Of a stretch of DNA of 64,000 nucleotides, positions 26,131 through 32,930 are shown in pieces. The notes beneath the pieces are model-generated. The model had not been told where the DNA came from. It saw nothing but the letters and a program-made list of their open reading frames with translations, and ran no database searches. This stretch comes from an uncultured Muribaculaceae bacterium (lineage in GTDB: Bacteria; Bacteroidota; Bacteroidia; Bacteroidales; Muribaculaceae). Position numbers and translations under genes: made by a program. Where the stretch lies: assembly GCA_934661195.1 (NCBI GenBank), contig CAKUJD010000011.1, positions 5,178 to 69,177 of the forward strand. Direction: 5' to 3'. Position 1 is the stretch's first letter, and each line of letters opens with the position of its first letter.

Positions 26131-26794
26131 ATCCGTATCCAAGTTTTGTCTCTATATGACGGCCATAGTGGCCAAGTTTTTTGCGCAGGCGGTTGATGTT
26201 CACATCAATCGTGCGGTCAATCACATACACGTCGTCGGCCCACACGGCTGTCAGTATCTCGGCCCGCGAGAATATGCGGTCGGGGCTGCCCATCAGGAAG
26301 GCCAGCAGGTCGAACTCCTTGCGCGTGAGCTGCACCTGCTCGCCGTCGGTGACGCATGTGCGCTGCTTCAGGCTCAGCTCAAGCCCCTCAAACTTAAGTG
26401 TCTCGGCCGCGGCCAAGGCGCCGGTGCGGTTGAGCACGCTCTTCACGCGGGCCAGCAGCTCCTTCATCGAGAAGGGCTTCTTGATGTAGTCGTCAGCGCC
26501 CGAGGCAAAGCCCTGCAGCAGGTCGTCCTCGCCGCTCTTGGCCGTGCAGAAAATGATGGGCACCTGCTTCTGCCCCTCGGTGGCGCGCATGTGCTGCGCC
26601 AGTTCAAATCCGCTCATGCCGCCCATCATCACATCGAGCAGCACCAGGTTGTAGGAGCCTAGCTTCAGCTTCAGCGCGTCTTCGGCCGAGAGGGCCGTGT
26701 CCACCTGATAGCCGGCCATCTCAAGGTTCATCTTCAGAACCAGGCAAATCGACTCTTCGTCGTCGACCACCAGAATTTTTGGAGTCAGTGTCAT
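26108..26794 (-). CDS. OmpR/PhoB-family response regulator
   Basis: 228 residues. Receiver domain with acidic pocket VVDDEES, phospho-acceptor Asp in LVLLDVMMGG and Lys in IKKPFSMKEL; then a winged-helix DNA-binding domain (LTRKEFDLLAFL, RAEILTAVWADD, VDVNINRLRKKLG). The 3' end overlaps the kinase start by 23 bp, so the pair is co-translated. It is the first gene of a regulator-kinase-PiT group. A 16-bp perfect palindrome sits next to its presumed transcription start. Confidence 0.95.
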   Translation of the reverse strand: MTLTPKILVVDDEESICLVLKMNLEMAGYQVDTALSAEDALKLKLGSYNLVLLDVMMGGMSGFELAQHMRATEGQKQVPIIFCTAKSGEDDLLQGFASGADDYIKKPFSMKELLARVKSVLNRTGALAAAETLKFEGLELSLKQRTCVTDGEQVQLTRKEFDLLAFLMGSPDRIFSRAEILTAVWADDVYVIDRTIDVNINRLRKKLGHYGRHIETKLGYGYGFTTNH

Positions 26795-26885
26795 AACAAT
26801 TGATTTGGGTTAAAACCGTTGTTTCTGTTCTACGCTGCAAAACTATTGCATTTTTCCCCAACCATTATAACAATGCCGTAACATT

Positions 26886-26901
26886 TGTAACACGTGTTAC
26901 A
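26886..26901. promoter_or_regulatory. 16-bp perfect palindrome upstream of the response regulator
   Basis: TGTAACACGTGTTACA. It lies immediately downstream of a -7 box (minus-strand TATTTTTG, 26916-26909), about where transcription would start, 92 bases before the regulator's ATG. A likely operator. Confidence 0.5.
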
Positions 26902-26996
26902 TTTTATACAAAAATAGTGCAAATCGAGCGCAGAGCGCCGAAACGAGCTTGCTCGATTTCGGCCTATGCCGAGATGCTGCCTATTTTATACAAAAA
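26901..26996. repeat. Dispersed hairpin repeat, family 1, flanked by a 14-bp direct repeat
   Basis: ATTTTATACAAAAA occurs at 26901-26914 and 26983-26996. Between them AGTGCAAATCGAGCGCAG leads into a hairpin (GCCGAAACGAGC / GCTCGATTTCGGC), then TATGCCGAGATGCTGCCT. The same order of words builds the tandem units at 34937-35125. Period 82 bp. Confidence 0.65.
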
Positions 26997-27028
26997 AACA
27001 CGCGCCGAGGCAGAGAAGCCTCGGCGCG
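26992..27028 (-). terminator. Terminator of hflX
   Basis: CGCGCCGAGGC (27001-27011) pairs perfectly with GCCTCGGCGCG (27018-27028), loop AGAGAA; on the minus strand a T7 run follows (26998-26992). Confidence 0.85.
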
Positions 27029-27049
27029 CAATGCCTTGTGTGGGTGGGG

Positions 27050-28300
27050 TCAGTCCTGCGGGTTGGCGTCGTCTACCGCGTCGTAGGTCTGATACAGAAA
27101 GTCGTTGTAGGGGAAGCGCTTGGTGTGCACAGCCTTGGCCTTCTCATAGATGAGCCGCTTCAGCTCCTCGATGTTCTCGCGCTTCTTGGCCGAGATGAAC
27201 ACGCAGTTGTGTCCAAGGCGCGCCATCCACGTCTGGCGCAGCTCCTCGAGCGGAATGTTTTCGCGCTGGCGCGGAGTGAGGTCGTCCTCGTCCTTCTCCA
27301 CATAGGTGAACTGGTCGATTTTGTTGAACACCACTATCACCTCCTTGTCGCCTGCGCCGCACACCTCCTGCAAGGTGCGGTTCACCACCTCAATCTGCTC
27401 CTCAAACTGCGGGTGGCTTATGTCCACCACGTGGATCAGAATGTCGCTGTCGCGCACCTCGTCGAGCGTGGTCTTGAACGACTCCACAAGATGGGTGGGC
27501 AGCTTGCGTATGAAGCCCACGGTGTCGGTCAGCAGGAAGGGCAGATTCTCAATCACCACCTTGCGCACCGTGGTGTCGAGCGTGGCAAACAGCTTGTTTT
27601 CAGCAAACACGTCGCTCTTGCTCAGCAGGTTCATCAGCGTCGACTTGCCCACGTTGGTGTAGCCCACCAGAGCCACGCGCGTGAGCTTGCCGCGGTTCTT
27701 GCGCTGAATCGTCTTCTGCTTGTCCCAGTTGGCCAGCTTCTGCTTGAGCAGCGCAATCTTGGTCTTCACAATGCGGCGGTCGGTCTCTATCTGCTCCTCG
27801 CCCGGGCCGCGCATGCCAATGCCGCCCCGCTGGCGCTCAAGGTGGGTCCACATGCCCGTCAGGCGCGGCAGCAGATACTGGTATTGTGCCAGTTCCACCT
27901 GCATCTTGGCGTTGGCCGTCTGGGCCCGCTTGGCAAAGATGTCCAGAATCAGGCTGGTGCGGTCCAACACCTTCACCCGGGTGGCTTTTTCTATAAAACT
28001 CACCTGCTTGGGGGTGAGGTCGTCGTCAAATATCACCAGGCTTATGTCGTTGTCCTCCACATAGGCCGCTATCTCCTCCAGCTTGCCCTTGCCCACAAAC
28101 GAGGTGCTGTTGGGGGCCTGGCACTTCTGCACAAACTGCTTCACCGTCACCGCGCCCGCGGTGTCGGCCAGAAAAGCCAGTTCGTCCAGATATTCCTTGG
28201 CGCGGGCCTCGTTCTGCTCCGGAGTCACGAGGCCCACCAGCACGGCGCGCTCCTCGGTGGCCATGCTTATGGTTTGTTTCTTGTCGTCGAGTAATCCCAT
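27050..28300 (-). CDS. hflX: GTPase HflX, ribosome-associated
   Basis: 416 residues from ATG 28300 (MGLLDDKKQT); a TTG nine bases upstream is unlikely. N-terminal HflX domain with GKGKLEEI, then the glycine-rich linker RQRGGIGMRGPGE. G domain: G1 GYTNVGKST, G3 DTVGF, G4 NKID. HflX splits stalled or hibernating 70S ribosomes. It is followed 42 bp upstream by an OmpH/Skp gene on the same strand; the two may share a transcript. Confidence 0.96.
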   Translation of the reverse strand: MGLLDDKKQTISMATEERAVLVGLVTPEQNEARAKEYLDELAFLADTAGAVTVKQFVQKCQAPNSTSFVGKGKLEEIAAYVEDNDISLVIFDDDLTPKQVSFIEKATRVKVLDRTSLILDIFAKRAQTANAKMQVELAQYQYLLPRLTGMWTHLERQRGGIGMRGPGEEQIETDRRIVKTKIALLKQKLANWDKQKTIQRKNRGKLTRVALVGYTNVGKSTLMNLLSKSDVFAENKLFATLDTTVRKVVIENLPFLLTDTVGFIRKLPTHLVESFKTTLDEVRDSDILIHVVDISHPQFEEQIEVVNRTLQEVCGAGDKEVIVVFNKIDQFTYVEKDEDDLTPRQRENIPLEELRQTWMARLGHNCVFISAKKRENIEELKRLIYEKAKAVHTKRFPYNDFLYQTYDAVDDANPQD

Positions 28301-28342
28301 TTTCTGCAATAATATGATTTAAAGTTTAGAGTGTGTGGCGCG

Positions 28343-28864
28343 TCACTGTGCGGCCACGCCCAGACGGCGCTTCACGTCGGCCGTCAGGTCGACTGCGTCG
28401 GGGCCCTGATACACCACTGGTGTCACCGACACGTCGAGCACATAGGTGTAGCCGCCCTCGCTGCCCGCTGCGGCCACCGCTGCGCGAATCTTTTCGTAGA
28501 TGGGCGCCTCCAGGCTCTCGCGCCGCTTGCCGAGGTCGGCCTTGGCATCGGCCACAAACTGCTTGATGCGGTCGTCGTTCTGCTGGATTTCCTGCATGCG
28601 CCTCTCCTTGATGGTGGCTGGCGTGTCGCCGTCGGCCGAAATGGCCTGGAAGTCGGCATACTTCTGGTTAAACTCCGCCTCCAGCCGCTTGTATTCGGCC
28701 TGATATTTTCCGCTGGCCGTCTGCAGTGCGGCATCGGCCGCCGCCGTCTCGGGCATGGCCTTGAACACCTCCTGCACATTCACGGTGGCAATCCGCATTT
28801 GCGCCGCAGCGCACACCGGCAGCAGCAGCGCGGCTGCCATGGCCGCAATAAATCGTTGAGTCAT
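28343..28864 (-). CDS. OmpH/Skp-family periplasmic protein
   Basis: 173 residues. Signal peptide MTQRFIAAMAAALLLPVCAAA followed by RIATVNVQEVFKAMPE, the standard Skp/OmpH opening. The middle (LQTASGKYQAEYKRLEAEF to KRRESLEAPIYEKIRAAV) is a long coiled coil forming the jellyfish-like tentacles; the end returns to beta structure (YTYVLDVS). Skp chaperones carry unfolded outer-membrane proteins through the periplasm. A second, lipoprotein-type OmpH occurs at 39.1-39.7 kb. Confidence 0.9.
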   Translation of the reverse strand: MTQRFIAAMAAALLLPVCAAAQMRIATVNVQEVFKAMPETAAADAALQTASGKYQAEYKRLEAEFNQKYADFQAISADGDTPATIKERRMQEIQQNDDRIKQFVADAKADLGKRRESLEAPIYEKIRAAVAAAGSEGGYTYVLDVSVTPVVYQGPDAVDLTADVKRRLGVAAQ

Positions 28865-28899
28865 ATAAAGTCCGTTTTTATTGTCCTAAAAGCATGAAA

Positions 28900-29070
28900 T
28901 TCACCAGTCCATTGCCGCCCAAGCGGGCTGAGATCCCTATAAAAGGATCTCGCCAAACACGCCTCCGTCCGCCGCAGCGGGCTGAAAGCCCAATGTGTCC
29001 GTAGCCGTGGCCAGCGCCCTGAAAAGGCAAAAGCCCTAAATCCATAGCACCCGAATGGCAACAAACCGAA
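28900..29070. repeat. Non-coding repeat-like region with small hairpins
   Basis: 28865-29131 has no gene. It holds GAGATCC-ctataaaa-GGATCTC (near 28930-28952), GGGCTGAAAGCCC (near 28978-28991) and AGGGC/GCCCT words ending ATCCATAGCACCC. Similar ATCCATAGGGTTGGGG words occur near 41586-41606. These are the sort of interspersed GC-rich palindromic repeats common in Bacteroidales intergenic DNA. Confidence 0.45.
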
Positions 29071-29080
29071 TATCAATATG

Positions 29081-29088
29081 CAAAGATA
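29081..29088 (-). promoter_or_regulatory. Putative -7 box, repeat-family-1-like terminus
   Basis: Plus-strand CAAAGATAGTGCAAAT reads TATCTTTG on the minus strand. It points toward the OmpH/Skp gene with a leader of about 215 bases. Same word order as the end of the family-1 repeats. Confidence 0.4.
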
Positions 29089-29131
29089 GTGCAAATCACA
29101 CAAAATCGTAACGTCTGCCTGCTGCTGAAAC

Positions 29132-29171
29132 AAAAAAAGAGAAATCCGCGCGTTGCCGCACGAATTTCTCT
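29132..29171 (-). terminator. Terminator of tRNA-His
   Basis: AGAGAAAT (29138-29145) pairs with ATTTCTCT (29164-29171), with further CGCGCG/CGTGCG pairing inside; T7 follows on the minus strand. Confidence 0.8.
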
Positions 29172-29181
29172 GTTGCTCTCG

Positions 29182-29256
29182 GGTGAGATATGGGACTCGA
29201 ACCCACGACCTTCGGAACCACAATCCGACATTCTAACCAGCTGAACTAATCTCACC
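29182..29256 (-). tRNA. tRNA-His (GTG)
   Basis: Cloverleaf on the minus strand: acceptor GTGAGAT/ATCTCAC, D stem GTTC/GAAT, anticodon stem TCGGA/TCCGA with loop TTGTGGT (anticodon GTG), T arm GTGGG-TTCGAGT-CCCAT. The encoded extra G at 29256 (position -1) pairs with C73 at 29182, the identity element of tRNA-His. CCA is not encoded. Confidence 0.97.
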
Positions 29257-29324
29257 ATCTGGTTTTAACGACTGCAAAGGTAGAACAAATTTTCCACCTC
29301 TGCAAGTGCCGCCATAAAAAACGC

Positions 29325-29561
29325 CTATATTTTTTTCATTATTTGCTGTTTTTCCGTCTTGCGGTGCTCGCACTTGTGCTGCTTTTCGGGGCGCTTGGAG
29401 GCGGGAAGATGTCGGCTGCAGGTGCCGGCCAATGGGCATCCGGCGCATTCCACGCGGCCCTGGCGCACGCGGCGGCGTGTGCGCCACAGGGCGCGCAGGG
29501 CCGCCCACACGGCGGCGGCCACCACTGCGGCCACGGCTATCCATTGTGCTGTGAGGCTCAT
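29325..29561 (-). CDS. Small single-pass membrane protein with Cys motif (FeoB-associated-like)
   Basis: 78 residues. Its ATG (29561-29559) overlaps the stop of the nudix gene in an ATGA, which is strong support for a real, coupled gene. One membrane helix (about residues 7-22), a basic stretch RTRRRVRQGR, then CAGCPLAGTC and a charged tail with a further Cys. The layout resembles FeoB-associated Cys-rich membrane proteins, but there is no feoB nearby. Function unknown; possible metal or redox role as it ends an operon that begins with dsbD. Confidence 0.65.
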   Translation of the reverse strand: MSLTAQWIAVAAVVAAAVWAALRALWRTRRRVRQGRVECAGCPLAGTCSRHLPASKRPEKQHKCEHRKTEKQQIMKKI

Positions 29562-30070
29562 GGCTTGAGGTTTAGGGCCGCCATCACGCGGCGGAACTCG
29601 AGTTCGAAGTTGGGTGTCAGCACCCCTTTGCCCATTGCATCGAGAATCTCGGCCACCGTCCAAAAGCGCCCGTCGTCGATTTCCACAGGGTCGTAGTCGA
29701 AGCTGGCGCGGCTGCTCACGGTGTAGTAGGCGTTCACCAGCTCGCTTTCCACTGCACTGTCGAACACATAGTTGAACAAATGCACCGGCTCGAAGTCGGT
29801 TAGTCCTATCTCCTCGCGCACTTCGCGCCGCAAGGCCTGCTCAATGGTCTCGCCGTAGTCCACGTGGCCGCCCACCGAGGTGTCCCAGCGGCTGGGCTGG
29901 ATGCGCTTAGTGTGCGAGCGCTTTTGCAGATACACTTCGCCGTCGGGGCTGAACACGTGCAAGTGCACCACTGGGTGCAGCAGGCGGCTGCCCGAGTGGC
30001 ACTCGGCGCGCGTGGCTTTGCCCACCACGCGGCCTTCGGGGTCTACTATGGGGAAAATTTCGCTGTCCAT
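29558..30070 (-). CDS. Nudix hydrolase (IPP-isomerase-like subgroup)
   Basis: 170 residues. Nudix box GGHVDYGETIEQALRREV-REEIGL matches GX5EX7REUXEEXGU. N-terminal FPIVDPEGRVVGKATRAECH and HLHVFSPDGEVYLQKRS are typical of the Nudix subgroup that includes isopentenyl-diphosphate isomerase and YfcD-like proteins. The substrate is not evident; a nucleotide or isoprenoid diphosphate is possible. It lies 8 bp after topB and overlaps the small Cys protein gene, in a five-gene operon with mazG, another nucleotide-diphosphate hydrolase. Confidence 0.9.
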   Translation of the reverse strand: MDSEIFPIVDPEGRVVGKATRAECHSGSRLLHPVVHLHVFSPDGEVYLQKRSHTKRIQPSRWDTSVGGHVDYGETIEQALRREVREEIGLTDFEPVHLFNYVFDSAVESELVNAYYTVSSRASFDYDPVEIDDGRFWTVAEILDAMGKGVLTPNFELEFRRVMAALNLKP

Positions 30071-30078
30071 CTTTTTTT

Positions 30079-32130
30079 CTACTGTTTCTTGTCCTTTTTG
30101 AAGTTCTTTTCAACAAGTGCGCGCAGCTTGGCTGGCGTCAGGGTGGGGGCGTACTGGTCAAACGGCAGCAGCATGCGGCAGCCCGAGGCATACTCGCTGC
30201 AGCCGTAGGCCGTGCGGCCCTTCACCAGATGGCCTTTGCCGCACACTGGGCACGGTATCTCCTCTATCGACTTGATGCGCGGGCGGCGCGGCTTTTTTGC
30301 CGCCGCCACTCCGCCGGCCGGCTTCTTGGGCTTGTCGTCCTCCACCACAATGTTGGTGCCGCTGTGGTCGCGCAGCACGGTCAGCACTATTTCGCTCACC
30401 ATTTGCTTCAACTCGTCGATGAACTGCTGCGCCGAGAACTCGCCGCGCTCAATTTTGCGCAGTTTGTTCTCCCACAACCCTGTGAGCTTGGCACTCTTCA
30501 GCAGCGGGTCTTTTATGGTGTCGATTAGCTGCATTCCGGCTGGGGTGGGCACCAGGCTTTTTCGCTCCTTGCGTATGTAGTGGCGCTTAAACAGCGTCTC
30601 GATGATGGCCGCGCGCGTCGACGGGCGCCCGATGCCGTTCTCCTTCATGGCGTCGCGCAGTGCCTCGTCGTCAACCAGCTTGCCGGCTGTCTCCATGGCG
30701 CGCAGCAGCGTGCCTTCGGTGTAGAGCTTGGGCGGCTGGGTGGCCTTCTTGGCCAGCGACGGCTTGTGCGGGCCGCTCTCGCCCTTCACCATGGGCGGCA
30801 GCACGCCGCTTGCCTCGTCGCCGTCTTTGGCGTCTTTCGCTCCGGCATACACGGCGCGCCAGCCCTCGTTCTCTATTTGCTTGCCCGTGGCCTTGAACTC
30901 GTGGCCGTTGATGTCGGCCATCACTGTGGTGGCCAGAAATTGGCAGTCGGGGTAGAAGGCGGCAATGAAGCGCTTGGCCACCAGGTCGTACACCAGCTTC
31001 TCGTCGCGCGACAGTGCGGCGCGCACTGGGTCGACGTTAGTGGGAATGATGGCGTGGTGGTCGGTGACCTTTGAGTTGTCGAACACCTTTTTGCTCTTCG
31101 GAATTTTGCCGGCCAGCACAGGCGCGGCCAGTGGCGCGTAGGGCGACATGGCCTTGAGTATGCCAGGCACCTTGGGGTAGATGTCGTCGCTCAGATAGGT
31201 GGTGTCGACGCGCGGATAGGTGGTCACCTTTTTCTCATAGAGGCTTTGTATGAGTTTCAGCGTCACGTCGGCCGAAAACGAGAATTTCTTGTTGCACTCC
31301 ACCTGCAGGCTGGTGAGGTCGAACAGGCGCGGCGGCGCCTCGCGCCCTTTCTTGGCCGTGATCGATGTCACGGTGAGGGGCGCGGCCTTGATGCTTTCGA
31401 GCACTGCCTGAGCATCGGCCTCGGCAGGATAGCGCCCCTTGGTGGAGCTGAATGTGGCGCCGCGGTAAAGGGTCTTTATCTCCCAGTAGTCTTGCGGCAC
31501 AAAGTTGTCGATTTCGCGCTGGCGGGCCACTATCAGGGCCAGGGTGGGGGTCTGCACGCGGCCTATCGACAGCACGTTGCGCGACTGCGCGTATTGCAGC
31601 GTGTAGAGCCTTGTGGCGTTCATGCCCAGCATCCAGTCGCCTATGGCGCGCGACAGGCCGGCGAAATACAGGTTGTTGAAGTCGTTGCCGGGCTTCAGCT
31701 GCCCGAAGCCCTCGCGTATGCTCTCGTCGGTGAGCGACGAAATCCACAGCCGCCTCACGGGCACCCGGCACTCGGCCTTCTGGTACACCCACCGCTGTAT
31801 CAGCTCGCCCTCCTGGCCGGCATCGCCGCAGTTAATCACCTCGTCGGCGCCAGCAATCAGGCTTTTTATCACGCCAAACTGGCGCTTGTATCCGTCGTTG
31901 TCGATCAGCTTGATGCCAAAGCGCTGCGGCACCATGGGCAGCGCGCCCAGGCTCCAGCGGCGCCACAGGTCGGTGTAGTCGGCCGGCTCTTTTAGCTCGC
32001 ACAGGTGGCCGAAGGTCCACGTCACCTGGTAGCCGTTGCCCTCATAATAGCCGTCGTGGCGGTCGGTGGCGCCGAGAATGGCGGCAATGTCGCGCGCCAC
32101 GCTCGGTTTCTCGGTGACGCACACTTTCAT
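30079..32130 (-). CDS. topB: DNA topoisomerase III
   Basis: 683 residues from ATG 32130; the coupled ATGA overlap with mazG fixes this start. Toprim domain opens MKVCVTEKPSVARDIAAILG with acidic CGDAGQEGELIQR. The catalytic Tyr is in TTYPRVDTTYLSDD; SIGRVQTPTLALIVARQREI is the type IA core. The C-terminal zinc-binding region CPVCGKGHLVKGRTAYGCSEY is present. It decatenates DNA. Length and motifs are complete. Confidence 0.95.
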   Translation of the reverse strand: MKVCVTEKPSVARDIAAILGATDRHDGYYEGNGYQVTWTFGHLCELKEPADYTDLWRRWSLGALPMVPQRFGIKLIDNDGYKRQFGVIKSLIAGADEVINCGDAGQEGELIQRWVYQKAECRVPVRRLWISSLTDESIREGFGQLKPGNDFNNLYFAGLSRAIGDWMLGMNATRLYTLQYAQSRNVLSIGRVQTPTLALIVARQREIDNFVPQDYWEIKTLYRGATFSSTKGRYPAEADAQAVLESIKAAPLTVTSITAKKGREAPPRLFDLTSLQVECNKKFSFSADVTLKLIQSLYEKKVTTYPRVDTTYLSDDIYPKVPGILKAMSPYAPLAAPVLAGKIPKSKKVFDNSKVTDHHAIIPTNVDPVRAALSRDEKLVYDLVAKRFIAAFYPDCQFLATTVMADINGHEFKATGKQIENEGWRAVYAGAKDAKDGDEASGVLPPMVKGESGPHKPSLAKKATQPPKLYTEGTLLRAMETAGKLVDDEALRDAMKENGIGRPSTRAAIIETLFKRHYIRKERKSLVPTPAGMQLIDTIKDPLLKSAKLTGLWENKLRKIERGEFSAQQFIDELKQMVSEIVLTVLRDHSGTNIVVEDDKPKKPAGGVAAAKKPRRPRIKSIEEIPCPVCGKGHLVKGRTAYGCSEYASGCRMLLPFDQYAPTLTPAKLRALVEKNFKKDKKQ

Positions 32131-32930
32131 CGCTCGTCCTCCTCTCCCAGCCTCATGCGTTTGGCCTCGTCCCACAGAACGTCCATCTCGGCCAGGGTCA
32201 GCTCGTTCACGTGGCGGCCCTGGCTGCGGGCCGCCGACTCAATGTGGTTGAAGCGGGCGGTGAACTTGCGGTTGGTGCGCTCAAGGGCGTTGTCGGGGCG
32301 CACGCCGTAGAGGCGCGCGGCGTTGACCACCGAAAACAGCAGGTCGCCAAACTCCTTCTCGCGGTCGGCCTCGTGGCCGTCGGCCAGCTCGCGCTCCACC
32401 TCGCCGGCCTCTTCGCGCACCTTGGCCCACACGTCTTCCTTGCACTCCCAGTCAAAACCCACGCTGGCGGCCTTCTCCTGAATGCGCTCTGCCTTGATGA
32501 GCGACGGCAGCGAGCGTGGCACTCCGCCCAGCACGGTCTTGTTGCCGCCCTTTTCGCGCAGCTTTATCTCCTCCCACGTCTCGCCGCCCTCGGCCGCGCT
32601 GGCCGCGCCGGCATAGATGTGGGGGTGGCGGAACACGAGCTTCTCGCGCGCGGCGTTGCACACGTCGGCGAAGCCAAACTGTCCTTTCTCTTCGGCAATG
32701 CAGGCATACAGCAGCACGTGCATCAGCACGTCGCCCAGCTCCTTTTTAATGGCTTCGGGGTCGCCGCCCATCAGGGCGTCGGCCAGTTCCATGACCTCCT
32801 CGATGGTGTTTGGCCGCAGGCTTTCGTAGGTTTGCACCGAGTCCCACGGGCATCGTTTGCGCAGTGTGCGCACCACCTCCATCAGGCCGTCAAGCGCCTT
32901 GAGGGCGCTACTGTTGCTGCTTGCTGCCAT
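32127..32930 (-). CDS. mazG: Nucleoside triphosphate pyrophosphohydrolase MazG
   Basis: 267 residues, two tandem MazG domains. First: CPWDSVQTYESLRPNTIEE then ELADAL and KKELGDVLMHVLLY (EExxE and ExxD metal ligands). Second: DWECKEDVWAKVREEAGEVE and EFGDLLFSVVNAARL. MazG cleaves NTPs to NMPs, cleaning damaged nucleotides and lowering ppGpp. The 3' end overlaps topB by 4 bp; its 5' end overlaps dsbD by 23 bp. Confidence 0.95.
   Translation of the reverse strand: MAASSNSSALKALDGLMEVVRTLRKRCPWDSVQTYESLRPNTIEEVMELADALMGGDPEAIKKELGDVLMHVLLYACIAEEKGQFGFADVCNAAREKLVFRHPHIYAGAASAAEGGETWEEIKLREKGGNKTVLGGVPRSLPSLIKAERIQEKAASVGFDWECKEDVWAKVREEAGEVERELADGHEADREKEFGDLLFSVVNAARLYGVRPDNALERTNRKFTARFNHIESAARSQGRHVNELTLAEMDVLWDEAKRMRLGEEDER

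Noticed and set aside
30131-30140. Longer topB start within mazG
   Set aside because: In-frame upstream codons exist inside mazG, but the ATGA overlap and the MKVCVTEKPSVA opening fix the start at 32130.
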